From Opisthorchis felineus (Eukaryota > Platyhelminthes > Trematoda > Opisthorchiida > Opisthorchiidae), in NCBI GenBank assembly GCA_004794785.1, contig SJOL01007058.1, positions 1 through 64,000 on the forward strand: DNA of 64,000 nucleotides, written 5' to 3'. Position 1 is the first letter of the stretch, and each line of letters opens with the position of its first letter. A program made the translations under genes and the position numbers. Shown here one piece after another: positions 10,840-22,500 of the stretch. The notes below the pieces were generated by a model. That model did no database searches. It had not been told where the DNA came from and was given only the letters and a program-made list of their open reading frames with translations.

Positions 10840-11500
10840 TTTATATGGAGACTAACGGGAGTATAATAATCTTTAAATGCCACAGTGTATGCCTTTCGTC
10901 AGTTTGGACGAAGTGTATAATTGATTCATAATATTGATGAAGCTGTCCATAATTTCGAAATTTCTATTAAGTAGCTAAGCGGTACCCAAGATCTGCAACA
11001 ATTTCTGGAAACTAATTGAGGCGTATCTTTGATTGAACGAAAAGTTGGACGATTATTTGCGGAAATATTACTACGGACGCACAAGAAACATTAGTTGAAT
11101 GAAATGAGGGGACACTGTATACAAAAGTAAACTTAGGCTATACTATCGCGTCTCAAGAAATAGTATATTCTACAAATGTACACACCATGAATACCATGTA
11201 TTTATTCATTCTCTAGTCCCTTGATTACTGCGAATATAGAAGACAGACAAAAGAGGCGAGATTGCGCGCCAAATTCGGTAGGCAAAAGAAAGCTTGCTAA
11301 AGAATCCACAAACCAGTGACTGATTGCAGCCAGCGCAGTGGCTTTCACTGGCCTCTCGTCAATAAGCAGTTTACAGTCTTAGCTAAGTAGCTTACACACA
11401 CGTATATAGAGTACTTGCAGCAGTGCGATTTCAGTAAGCGAATGTGTTTACGCTGGTCTGAAGTCTGTGTTTTTATTCAATATCACCCAGAACTTGTTTT
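10840..11500. repeat. Block C upstream part, inverted at 44.85-45.45 kb
   Basis: The reverse complement matches 44.85-45.40 kb at several anchors: GGAAATATTACTACGGACGCACAAG near 11060 against CTTGTGCGTCCGTAGTAATATTTCC near 45200, and the stretch TTTCACTGGCCTCTCGTCAATA near 11345 against 44.92 kb. Sequence between anchors has drifted. Non-coding as far as I can tell. Confidence 0.65.
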
Positions 11501-13070
11501 CACCGGACGGACATTCTTAAAAGTTCGTTTTGCAAGAAGTTGAGATAATGAAGCAACACATTCTATTTCGACGCCTTAAATGCCATAGGCAACATTTTCC
11601 CACACAACATAATGACACAAGTATGGAAGGTATTTTACTATCCGGGGATCTAACTGACCAAAGATCTCTGGTGGTTAAGTTGCACCAATTCTTAAATGGA
11701 TACAGACAAACCCGTGGATTCTGGACCGTTATATCTGCTACGGTAATTTTGTCACGCAAAGCATAGCACGGGTGTTGGTGTGAACTCTTTAACAGTCACT
11801 CAGTGTATGTAAGCTACAACATTATCAGTTGATTCACTGTACACATCGAGCGCCGTAACACACTGGGGACCTCTCATAGTAACCGAGTCGAATACGCAAC
11901 TAAACACTTTTACAAAACGCTTGATAAATGATGCAACATAACTAGATATGACTGTACTTGCGTACCGACTGAGAGTCTGAAGTTTTGTTTGTCGGTATGT
12001 GTGGACGATTAGCACTCGGTTAGGAGAATTGTGGCCTATATGGTTCCGAATTTGTGGGCCTTACTTTTCCGGTCTAGGACACCTTAATGAAGTATTGGTG
12101 TAATTCCACCGATTTCAATGGTTTGCGTTCGTTAGGGATGCCAGGACGATTGGTTCGGTGAGGGAATTTCAATCGGAGCACCATAGCTTCTTCAACGAAT
12201 AATGCATGAGGAACCAAATAGCTCCCAAACCTCTTGTTGATAAGCCACTTGATAAATCTGTTGGCGGATACCGAATTACCTTCTCATCAACCAAACAATT
12301 CCTCAAACATAGGGTCCTTTGACAGGTCGTGTGTGGTCATCCAGCCTAATGTAGTCCGTTGGCTGAGGCAAAACGTTTTGGACCGAGTGATCCGCGTTTG
12401 CAACTGAACGTCAGAATCTCGCCTGACCAAATTTGGTACTGGAAAACTTGTCAGTCTGCCGGGCATTATGCTTTCTCATGCCGTATGGTAGTGGCGCAGC
12501 AAACGAATCTTGAATAAAACGAATTACATCCAACGCGATCGATCACAATAATACGTATTTTGTTACTCAGGATCACATTGAAATACCAATTCATTTACAG
12601 AGCATCACCGCGAATGCGAAAATTTGTAACTCCTGGAGTGCGCAAACCAATCCAGAAATTTGATTGACCCAACGGAGGCTATGTCGTAACTTGAGCGCAT
12701 AGGCAGATCCCAAAAATGCTGATTAACGGGTATAAATGATAGTTAGCATGTTGATTAGTATCACCGGGATTATTGACAAAAATTGCCACCAAGTGTGTGA
12801 AGCGTTGGCACAAGCGCAACCGCACGAAATCGGCACGCATGTGGAGGACCAGCGATCTTCGATACGGTGATTGTCCTCTGCGATTAGTGGCGCGGTGAAT
12901 TCAATACTAAAATTTATTCCGCATAAACCCTTTCTAAATGAAGCCCAAACACTCTTGATGACCAATATTTGTGTACCAGCGGACGTCGTGAATATTTGCG
13001 TGTATTCAACTGAAAACAGGGTTTTAATATTACGCACCATTTTCCAACTTGGTGGTCAATAATGGTTGTA
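11500..13070. other. No confirmed gene; two overlapping ORFs near 12.7-13.06 kb
   Basis: Frames at 11530-11766 (plus) and 11517-11759 (minus) overlap and neither has support. At 12723-13040 the minus strand is open for 105 codons and at 12871-13062 the plus strand is open for 63 codons; both read like plausible protein, neither has a second copy in the window, and at most one can be real. Confidence 0.35.
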
Positions 13071-13110
13071 GATCAGATGCCCATGGATTGGTGAGGCGAA
13101 TTCAACTTAC

Positions 13111-13300
13111 TACTATTTCGGACGTAACTGCGGTAAAATCCAAGATAGACTTGTTGGTTTTTAGGACAAATTTCATTGTAGCTTAAACATGTTAGTCGTT
13201 TTACATCGAGCCATTTTTGTTGCGTGTGCGCTAGCACCCTGTAAGACTGAAATAATTCACGCTCAAAAGCACGTTTCCCATAAATTACGAGTGGGTGCAT
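13111..13300 (-). CDS. Candidate exon with GTAAGT donor
   Basis: The minus strand is open from about 13300 and ends at a good donor, AATAGTA|GTAAGTTG. The peptide includes YGKRAFERELFQSYRVLAH and a cysteine-containing segment ending GFYRSYVRN. No acceptor was pinned down, and I found no clear copy at the equivalent position in the 54.6-55 kb block. It lies in the same array and on the same strand as exons I and C, between them, so it could be a further exon of the same unit. Product unknown. Confidence 0.35.
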
Positions 13301-13329
13301 GCGATGTTTACATCCAGAGGTTTTCAGGC

Positions 13330-14226
13330 TTGTAAGTTACCACCGTGCGGCATTCACACTCGGTTTGCCATATTTCGACTTAAAATGCAAAATACGCATT
13401 TCGCGTTTGAGCTCTCCAAATGGATCTTAATCCAGTTTCATGTGCGCGCATGCACCACTCATCTGGCTTCGATTCCCATTTGCACATCCGCCCATCCATC
13501 TCCAAACTTCGGTCGATCCTGGATATTTAACAGTGATGTCCTCCGCAAATACTGAGTTCTTTGTTACAAAGGCAAATGATCACTAATATTTCGCTCGGTC
13601 ACATAAAGATGAAGGAATGACAGCTAATTATCTAAAGTCCTCACTTTTTAATTTGCGAAGTGGTTTACCTTTCCAGTCAAAGCGTTTTGCTCAAAATTCG
13701 GAGAAAAACACCACTGGTGATATGTTTTACATATTGCTTTCCTGCGATGTCCACGTTCACCATGCGTCGAAGACGCATAGGACTCTAACACCCTGGAGCA
13801 GCCCAATCATTGTATTGTACCATTTGTGTATTTCTCAAGTCCTGGGAACCATTCAACGAATTAACATTTCCGACCACAGTCAACTAGAATCTCATCCGGC
13901 CAATCGGTGAACATGAATTTTATTATATACACGTAATGTTTCAAATCAAACCAGAAAATGCAATAATATCAAAATATGAAGCTTTGATGCCGTGACCGTA
14001 GGTGATTTCAGTCAATTGCGTACGCACCAGGTACAAATTTATGCTTCCGTTACAATTCGTGATTTTTGTGTTTTTGGGGTGGTACGCAGATGGGCGCCAC
14101 CAGTGAGTTTTTGTGTCAGATATGTGCGTGTACTCGTGGTTGTGCGTCTGCGTTGACCTAGTTTTGCCTGCACACCTTGTGTCAGCTGTGAAGCGTCTGA
14201 CTGACGTTTCTGTGAATCTGTGCAAT
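13330..14226 (-). pseudogene. Block I copy 1 (inverted at 53.77-54.60 kb)
   Basis: The reverse complement aligns to 53.77-54.60 kb. On the minus strand a frame at 13941-14225 has HNHEYTHISDTKTHWWRPSA; the right copy has HNHEYKHTF.PKTR.WHPSA in the same register. A second segment near 13350-13545 reads TVKYPGSTEVWRWMGG in this copy, and the right copy is recognisably similar but broken. The intervening stretch contains CGRKC followed by a stop in both copies and a later ..CKTYH..WFS segment, so it may include an intron. The 97-codon plus-strand frame at 13617-13910 is antisense to this conserved register and I leave it out. Product unknown. Confidence 0.45.
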
Positions 14227-14227
14227 A

Positions 14228-14292
14228 AGACTGGGCCAGAGTGTTAGGGCGCTGGCTTGACTCATTGACGGCGCAGATTTTGGGTGTATGCT
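14228..14292 (+). mobile_element. tRNA-derived SINE-like fragment or tRNA pseudogene
   Basis: The stretch has an A-box-like TGGGCCAGAGTG followed by TTAGGGCGCTGGCTTGACTC, typical of a tRNA D-arm running into an anticodon arm. About 30 bases later, where a B box should be, it reads CAGATTTTGGG, which is degenerate. It cannot fold as an intact tRNA. The simplest reading is a worn tRNA-derived SINE head. No second copy was noticed in the window. Confidence 0.35.
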
Positions 14293-14299
14293 AGTAACA

Positions 14300-15030
14300 A
14301 ATGCACCGTAGCTATATTGCTTCAAAGCCAACCTATACGTATTTGCATTCGTTATAAGTCGTCAGGCTGAGTGAACTTTGAAATCGTAATAGTTTACATT
14401 TTATCCCATATCACTAGGAGCATGGGCGGGAATTGCCACCAAGTAGCATATGCACAATCGGACAAAATTGCCATGCATGCATATTTTCCACATTCTGCGA
14501 TAGGGTAACAATCCTGTCCGTCTAGTGGCGAAAACCTAAGCCCGCTCTCAAAATTGAGCCCTGGAGTACAAGCACAGACGGCAATAAATGGGCACGGAAA
14601 TCTTGTATGGCTGCCTCAGTTTATTGCGTTTTTGCCAGGTTTTCTTTACCAGCCAAGTATCGAAAAATCGTCGTTTATTGTCACCCGGTCAACATACGTA
14701 ACTTCGTAAACTGCCGTACAGTGCATAATGTGCATTTAGACAGTTACGGAGACCATGGAAGTTTGTACCTAATATGAATGACTTCCGACAAATACTCATC
14801 ATTTCGAAACAAATTTCGTTTTCACTAGGTTCGCCGATTTGCTTCTAGTGACTAGGTGAGACGGTGCTAGAAGCAAATTTATATATATTTACAAAGCAAA
14901 ACCAAAAACACCATCAATGCGGTCTACGTTCTGTAAACCGCTGAATGCTTCACAAACAAAGGAGTGGAATTCGCGAAGGATAGCGACACTGTGCACATAC
15001 TTTTGTACATCATATGATTAGCAAGTATTT
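14300..15030. other. No gene recognised
   Basis: No supported frame, splice-bounded exon or copy of another block. Contains short A/T-rich runs only. Confidence 0.5.
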
Positions 15031-15035
15031 TGTTG

Positions 15036-15276
15036 TGTGATAATAACAGGGGTTAGCAAAATTATAGCCCACAATAGCTGTGAAGAAGCCGTTGATGTTA
15101 CATTTTCCCCTTTTATTATCAAAGACTTGGATAACGTATTGCACAACTTATCTAGTGGCCTTGTGACACATTAGAACATCGACGGTTTTCCGTTAACGTA
15201 AGAGAAGTTCAATTGCATCAACCATTGCATCAACACACTCTTTGATTATGATTCCGGGTAATAAAATTGCCATGGT
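15036..15276 (-). pseudogene. Exon B2, copy 2 (stops)
   Basis: Direct repeat of 7.29-7.53 kb. The acceptor TTTAACATATAG survives, and the frame begins TMAILLPGIIIKECVDAM, close to the open copy's LPEIIIEECNDAM. A stop follows about 28 codons in, and a second stop follows the ATR motif. The later part reads NINGFFTAIVGYNFANP before the block ends at GTGTGATAATA on the plus strand. Flanks on both sides continue the B block. Confidence 0.6.
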
Positions 15277-16111
15277 CTATATGTTAAATAGAGATTATTT
15301 TAACGTATGACGGTATTTTTCAAAGTTGTAGATCTTTGTCAGTGGCTGTATGTTGTTTTGCTTATGAAACTTTGACTGGTGCCTTCTTTGAACCAGTAAT
15401 AAACCAACATGGGTGTTTAATTACTGCAGGTGACTTCTGGTTCACTGATCCGGAACTCTGTATCGAACGGTAGGTGGGTGAATTAGGCCGATTTCATTTG
15501 TTGGTAAAAAATGGGAAATAGTATGCTATTTAATACGACGACCAGTTGGTAGAAACAATGTGGGACCCCTGTTGAGAAAATGCAATCAGCAATGCCATTC
15601 AGAGGTTTTATGTCCTAAATTCGTGGAAGCCGCGAACAAACAGCTCCAATTGTATATACCTAACTGCGAAGCGACCAGCTGCCGTTATTTCTGCGTATGA
15701 ACCATTTCTATGGCTAATGGTGGTCATTTCGTTTTGTATGATGTTTCGCCAGAGCTTGATAATATATCTTGTGTCGTGTGCAAAGCAGTGAGGATGAACT
15801 GGGATGACAACTCATTAAGATGCTCGCACTAAGAAATCTAAGGTGGAGCGTACACTAGTTAGGTCACATATCTGTAAAATGAGTGTTGAGTGCTTCTAAG
15901 GCAGCTCAATTGTTGATAAGACATCATTATGGCGGTATGTTTTTTTCGGATTTTGCGCTTTCCGAATGAATTTCTACCTCGAACGAAGGCATGTGCATTT
16001 GTCTATTATTGAGGTCACTGTCAACAAGCAAACAATAAACACAATATCCGAGAAATAATGAATTATTCTTGTGAAATGTTCCACTGAGAGGTAATTCTCA
16101 AACAATCTTAT

Positions 16112-16529
16112 GTTGTATATTTTCAAAGGGCATCCGGTCGGATATGTCTGCAACCAAAAACGGAAGACGCCTACGCGGTATGATGAACAGTCTCTTTCCA
16201 GTAGTCTGATGAAATGGAGACACTTGAATACTATGAATGTTGTCTCAAAATAAACCCTATACGGGAATTTGGCATGTTGTTTTGTGAAAACATTCATTTA
16301 AGCTTGTTCACAACGATAAATTTTAAAACCCAATTACCGGCAGTAGTACTGCAGGATTTTCCTCTTTCACAGCAGAACCAGTTCAAAACTGTATATGGGT
16401 AGGGATTTTATGTAGAAACGTAATGATCAAATAGCCCTATCTTCATATTCACAGAGTGTGTCTCTTGCTTGTGAACTTGACAGCGGTTCAGTAGTCCAGC
16501 CTCCCAAACATGAGGGATTTTCGGCGCAG
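16112..16529 (-). pseudogene. Exon B1 plus 36-base microexon, copy 2
   Basis: Exon B1 here spans 16338-16529 with acceptor TGCTGTTTCAG and donor GCCG|GTAATT; it is 192 bases and carries several stops. The microexon equivalent at 16112-16147 follows TTGGTTGCAG, but its donor reads AT instead of GT. A 107-codon minus frame (15974-16297) crosses the microexon and is not in the conserved register. The similar layout at 8.24-8.64 and 42.83-43.20 kb shows this is an ancient exon pair rather than chance. Confidence 0.6.
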
Positions 16530-16599
16530 CTGAAACAGCAGAATGAAAGCCAACGTTATCCTAGGCTCATCGGCATAGTAACCGGTTACGTTTTCTGTG

Positions 16600-16925
16600 A
16601 ATTTAATGGTAACTGAATAGAATTTTTAGGGTTTATCCGACAGGGTCATTAAACAATCATTACGACATATAGTTCAGTTAACCTATCCATTTTGGAGTGC
16701 TTTCAACTAGAAATGAGCAGCTGGAAATCGAATTATTTTTAGCATCATATTGACAGTAATTGGTAACACCAGAAGCCTGCCCACGTGGACCCACTCTTCT
16801 GTGATGCTGTATGGTTTCGTGCACATGTCTACACATCATACGGGTTCACCATTAGCGGTAGGTTGTCCATGCCTACCAAGGACATCCGTAATGGTTGAGT
16901 GTTGAGACTACAGCAAAAAGACCAT
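16600..16925 (-). repeat. Block B 5' part, inverted at 42.45-42.65 and 52.98-53.17 kb
   Basis: The stretch around 16845-16900, TTAGCGGTAGGTTGTCCATGC then ACCAAGGACATCCGTAATGG, matches the reverse complement of ATTACAGATGCTCCTTGGTATGCATGG near 42469 and ATTACAGATGTTCCTTGGTAAGCATGG near 52996. A fourth trace of the same motif lies at 48.69-48.73 kb. No coding content is evident. Confidence 0.65.
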
Positions 16926-16929
16926 TTAC

Positions 16930-17640
16930 CGTCGCAGATGCTCAGCACCAAAACAATGCTACATGGAGTAACAGCGGTGACTTCAGACTTCTAGAACATA
17001 AAATCAAATATGCAAGACGAAAATGGGCAAAATATTTTCCAGTCTTAACTACGTCGCAAAATGTGCTAGTTTGTGTGGAGCTTGTTTGGAATCAGTTCGT
17101 TCGACCCGCAAAGTAAGGCAATGTAAAGCATCTCACTATTCAGTGAACTAATTCACACAGAGTGATTCGTACCAGTGGGCTCCCCGATTAACGAATCCAA
17201 AGATATCGGTTTCCTTTGCAATGCTAATTATCCGTACCCCATACTGCTTAAAAGGACTGACCTGAATAAGCTTGATTTTGGGGGGTTCGGTTTTCATTCC
17301 AGTGCAAATGATTACCGCTTAGTGGTGCCTTTCTGTACCTTATGTAAATTGCGCAATCAAACACTCATACCTTGAGCCCAGAGAAGGTCAGTGCCGAAGT
17401 CAATCATACTCTCTTCATTTTTAACCGCAACATAAACCTGCATGGTGATCCCGTAATTCGGTTCGCGCCCGGATACGCCCTATTTAGTGCTGTTTATAAG
17501 CTCACCTATCGGTCCAACAATAAAGGGCGATATTTCTAGACTGAATTTTAAGCCGCACAGTGCAAATGTCTTAGATTCAGAACAAAAGTCTCGAATTTAG
17601 CTAGTGCGTTATAACAAGCCGTCAAAAAAAGCAGCTTGCA
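16930..17640 (-). repeat. Block G copy 3, internally shortened
   Basis: Directly repeats the two ends of 2.1-3.6 kb. Anchors are GTCTTAACTACGTCGCAAAATGTG near 17042 (2210 in copy 1) and AAAGATATCGGTTTCCTTTGCAATG near 17199 (2388). The next 730-780 bases of copy 1 are missing, and the alignment resumes at about 17300, just before exon G. Confidence 0.7.
17371..17535 (-). pseudogene. Exon G, copy 3: longest conserved register, one stop
   Basis: Acceptor CAGTCTAG, 165 bases, donor CTCAAG|GTATGAGT. The frame reads EISPFIVGPIGELINST, has one TAG stop, then continues GITMQVYVAVKNEESMIDFG and TDLLWAQG up to the donor. Across the three G copies this register keeps FIVGPI.ELI.STS.GA and the D.G.DLLW ending, so I take it as the ancestral reading frame rather than the alternative 60-75-codon ORFs in copies 1 and 2. 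Product unknown. Confidence 0.5.
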
Positions 17641-18042
17641 ATTTTCCTGCATTGGCGTTATCTGTCTCACCCGAGCAAATGGTTTCCTACAGAGGTCTGT
17701 GTTTGGCTGTGAAAGTTCAGTATTGTTTCAGAGTAGGCTTTTTATAAAGTTTTTCTGGCGGACGGAATCTACATCGAAAGAAAGTCGTTTGAAGGTCCTT
17801 AAAATAAGTTGGGTTCTCGTTGGAAATGCCATGTGCATGAACAGCACCCGTTCCATTCCGTATAGTTAGAAATGCGGTTGATTATCTTACAGTATAACGT
17901 GATTATTGCAATGTTCTATTGTTTCCGAGTTTATATTGGCGGTTGCTTGAATGTGTGCACTTTGCATTTTGCCATAACTGAACCGTATGCGCCCATTTTT
18001 CCTAAAAATACTAGACACTGTCTTGCAGTTGCTTTTACGCTT

Positions 18043-18267
18043 TTATCGTTTGTGGGTTGCAGATTTGATCTCTTCCTGTGCCGTTCTGCAGTTGTTGATC
18101 CCGAAACGTTTCTTAAGACGTTGTAGGCTCTGTCTACCACTGATTCCATCAGTTTTCTGCTTGATTGTGTAATGAACGCCAGGAGTGTCTGATGTAAAAG
18201 TGCGATTCGCGTGTGGAATTGGCGACCTACTTACTGAACCATCCGCTTCGGGTACACTGAATATCAC
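18043..18267 (-). CDS. Exon F, open copy of about 74 codons
   Basis: Open minus-strand frame with DGSVSRSPIPHANRTFTSDT and GVHYTIKQKTDGISGRQ. The inverted block at 49.17-49.85 kb contains the same register in pieces (GVYYTIQQTTDGIN at about 49.59-49.64 kb), but it is split by roughly 120 extra bases and a one-base deletion. A shifted frame (17931-18149; 49628-49903) is also similar for 30 residues because the DNA is conserved; I prefer the longer one. Block F continues to 18560 (inverted at 49.17-49.40 kb). Function unknown. Confidence 0.4.
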   Translation of the reverse strand: MIFSVPEADGSVSRSPIPHANRTFTSDTPGVHYTIKQKTDGISGRQSLQRLKKRFGINNCRTAQEEIKSATHKR

Positions 18268-18744
18268 GCGTCACATGCACGCACAATTACCAATGATAAC
18301 AAGCACGAATATAGATGGCAACGTGTGCAACTGATGACCGATAAACCCGAAATTGATTGCTCGTTGAGACGCAAACCCGCTTGAAGTTGAACTTCGCCTC
18401 AAAATTTAAGTGGCTTATAACATAACGTTCGAGACTTGTCAAACACTGACACACTGAACACATATAATTTGGCACGGCCTTCTTCAATATGTTTGCATGC
18501 GTGTGAATTATATTCAACCAGACCGAACTCCTGCGCCTTCTTCTTCCTTTAATCAAATGCGGTCTCCGATATTATAACGTGAGACCGAAGGCCCTGCATT
18601 TCGTTCTCGAGTATGACTTGTATGTACTCATGTAGCCTGTGTATGGCAATCGCTTGATGGATCGACGTTTCTTACGATTAACATCGTTAGCTCGATCGAT
18701 ATCTTGCGAGCAACAAAGGATGAATCTTTACTTTAGGCATACTG

Positions 18745-19500
18745 ACAGGCTTGTTCAGACCCCAAAACTACGTATGTGTGGTTTTCGTTGTCATTTGATG
18801 TGAGAATAAATGTGATATTTTTATGTATCAGGCTTTGCAGTCACTTAATTGCGTGTGTTCTAATACGAGACCCTCAACGTGTACCTTGAGTCACCAACCC
18901 TATCTATGTACCTGAGCCACCCGCCAAGCTATCGACCATGAACCGCCTATTTTCGTCTCATACTCGAGGTGTCTTATTGAAATAAACAATATTGTCAGGA
19001 AAGCTTGTAAATGTTCTGTTAACTACGAGAGCCCGGGCAAGGATAAATATGTACTGGCAATATGTTGTATACTGCCCCTATTTTGACGGGGAATTGATCA
19101 CATCCTAGACACAAACGCTTGTCCATTATAGGTTTAATGTTGTACGTCACCCGCCAACCTTGCGCGCGTCGTTTGAGTGATGTTGTAGTCAACTGCAACG
19201 ATTACCGTGATTTGATGCAAGGCTGACGGAAATCAGGCCTCCTCCACAATCATCCGTAGAGCTAATTCAGATATGTTTATTACTTTAGGGCAGCTGCTGA
19301 TCTTAATTAGCGATCTGGAAACACATAAATGGGGGCAGAAATATGCAGGCTCCATACTGGGCTCGTTATGACAGAATTGCTCAATCAACCGTAATTCAAC
19401 GAAATCACTATATGGGTCCGAAGTTTGCAAACGCGTGCGACGAGTAGTGGAACCAACATTTCAAATCTGCTCGCCTACAGTTAGCCTTCAATTTCTATCT
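18745..19500 (-). pseudogene. Exon J, copy 2 (one in-frame stop)
   Basis: Inverted relative to 4.5-5.26 kb. The coding register occupies about 19150-19430 on the minus strand: DPYS.FVELRLIEQF, CVSRSLIKIS, ELALRMIVEEA, then TGA at 19233-19235, then PSALHQI..IVAVDYNIT. The single stop and otherwise conserved sequence suggest recent loss of function, or that the stop marks a different exon end. It is the most 5' block of the left array on the coding strand. Confidence 0.45.
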
Positions 19501-19559
19501 CGCAGTTTGTCCCTCAGTATCACTGCACGCTAGAAAGTTGCTTATACATTGGATGCTGC

Positions 19560-22500
19560 ACAATACCGCAAGTAATATATTATTGTGCACAAATAGGGCA
19601 TCCTTGATAACATTCAAATGTTTGCAGAAAAGAAGAGGGACGGAGTTTTAATTTTGCGACATTGCACGGTGAGCTTCTGACTTCAGCTTACTTTCATGTG
19701 TATCATTACCATCTTTGTTAAATGCGGGTAATGTGGAGCGGTTTATGTAGAGCTGGCAATAATGTGAAGCAACCATCAAAGATGGCATTCTCATTGGGCG
19801 CGGCCCGTCCCTGTTGAAAAATGTGGCGATAGATTCAACAGTATTTTTTTCAAATTTCAGCGCTTGTCATGAAAAACAGCTGTCGGTAATGATCTAGGTT
19901 TTCGGTCGGTCCACAAATTACCTTCCTAATTTGAGCGGTCGTTTGAAATAAAAGATACGGTTTCCATTGTTTGGAATATTTCAATGCATCTTGTCCATTG
20001 TTTCGTAGGAATGAAATTGATTAACTTAAACCTAAAATTGCAAAAATTCTTCTGAATTGTGTAATCCCTGTAAATACAGAAAAACCACTATCATTCACCG
20101 GAAAAAATATCAAGGGATACTTAATCTGCAAACAGCAGGTTCGGCGCCGCAAACAGAAATATCTTAATGCACTGATTTCAATATTCGTTCACATTAGTCC
20201 AAACTCACAAGGTTCTATTTTCTTACACACACAAAAGAACATGTTGGAATTAAGGTCGACAACTAAGGTTTTCCTTTACGAACTCGAGCTAACATATGAG
20301 TGTCCAATCGAAAGCTTCAAAGAATTTCATTTGAATCCAGCAGAAAGGTGGCTGTTCTGCAAAATCCTTTCAGAATGTGTTTGTGTTATTTGAATAAATG
20401 CTCCAAAACTTTTCTTTCACTTTTCCTCCCAACATTCGTACAAACATTTCGATCTAAGTGTTTCGAAAGCCAGATGATATGCTTCTTCACCTGCAACTAG
20501 AAATCGCTAAACATTGCTGTTCCAAACTTACAAATGATCGGCCATTACCAGAAGATTGTGAGATTTTGAGAGAACAAAAAATGCGCCACCGTTTAGTATC
20601 ACGTTTGTTTTGTTTTATGATGCATGCATACATATATATGATGCATGGTTTCCAGAGGGCATAATGTTTTATTTATGTTTGCTCCCGGTTTTGGTATTCT
20701 GGTGAAAATTGCTACACAGTTACCCGTAAATAGTTAAAATATAGCTGGTGTGCGACGCAATGGCAGTGAAACCTAGACTTCATGTATGTGCTGCAGACTC
20801 TGAACGACGTGTTCTTGAGCTTTCGCACGTGCAACTCAGCCGATGCACACCCTAAATCTTCTGTGAATCAATTTTTACCATTTATTGAACATCTAAATTT
20901 TATACCGCCTGCATTGTCTCACTCAAAATGCACACCTATCTTGGCCGATTTACCATTGGGCAGTGTTATTACCAATAAACATATTTAAACATTGCAAAGG
21001 AGATGCTCGTTATATCTATTCATCATTTGAGCTCCCATTTTGTTATTCTCGCTTGCCTGGCGATGATTTTAACCTTCACTATGTCGCTACCCATATGCGC
21101 TCTCGGAGATTATGACATTAGCCCCTGTCAATCTGATATGCGTGGGTAGAAGCAGGAAGATTTCAAAATCTGATGGAAGGTCTCGTCTGAAATAAAAGCC
21201 TTAATAGCACGTTTGTAGAATTCCAACGTGGAAGAACGATAACCTACAACATTTTGTTGGTGCATATGGTAAACAGCTTGCTTAAATTTTAGGGCAATAA
21301 TCCGAACGTTATAATATGTGGTAACTCTTGGTATAGTTTCGTCATGGCTGAGGGAAAATCACTGAGCTATGCACTAGTCAACAATGACTCCCTCGTGTAT
21401 TTAAATCAGGTTTGCATCGGTACAATGTAGCATGTGTCGCATTCTTTTTCAAGCTGCATGTGGACGACCGTAAACATAAAAAAATTACCGAACGTCAACC
21501 AAGTCAAGACAATGGAATTATGTCTTGATGACGTAGCAACTAATGGTAGCGGTCATTGTTGGTGATGAGCAACGAGGAAAGAGCAAAACGGCCAAGCGCG
21601 GAGAAGTCTGGCAATTCTTCGAAACCAGGATGTATAAATTTCATAAAATGTTGTATTGAGGAACGTAAACCGAATAAGCGAATATGCCAATGTGAATGTG
21701 GTGTATTAGAGCGTTCTATTTTGTGTACCATGAAACCGCAGACACTACGCGGTTATTCTGTATCGCCTTTCTTTCAATGCACTTCTGTCAGACTACTTAC
21801 TTTTAAATATCTGAAGTGCGTCTACTGGTTGTAACGTTTAGCGAATTATTTTGAAACGGACAATATTTTGGAAATGACTTGTGCACTTTGGTCAGTAACA
21901 AAAGACTTAGATAACATTGAACAAGTAATTGAATTGTAATTGAATTCTAAAAGGATTTACTGACGTTTCAAAAAATAGTAGACGATCGTTTAGAGTTTCT
22001 GCGCCAACATCTGTATTGTCAGAAACGTTCAAAGAATTCCACATATTTACAAATGTGTAATTGTGGCAAACAGATTATTTAATTAGACTTATTTATCATT
22101 TAGTACACATACGAAGTATTTTATGCGAAATTTACCACGAGGTCTTATCATGATCTTCAAGCAAGGTTGCAAACACCAACATTCGTCAGTTGGCGTGGCA
22201 TGTTTCAAGCTTAAGTTTTGTTACACATGCATCAAAACCTGTTGAAAACCCGTATCGTATTGTAAGCTTTCCCATCTTGAACACAAAGTCAGGAGCAGAT
22301 TGTTTGTGCTAACCCATAGAATGTACCACACATCGGAATAAGACACTTATTAAGGCCACTACTCGCCATAATTTCACCTTGATACTATGTTTGCTAAAGG
22401 TGCACAGCGACGGTTGACAGAGATGGGTACTTTGATTGCTTATACACCGAGGGCCACATGTAAATACCGAGTGAGCTGTCACAACTCTCGGATAAAGAAA

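Noticed and set aside
13617..13910. 97-codon plus-strand ORF
   Set aside because: Antisense to the register conserved between the two copies of block I.
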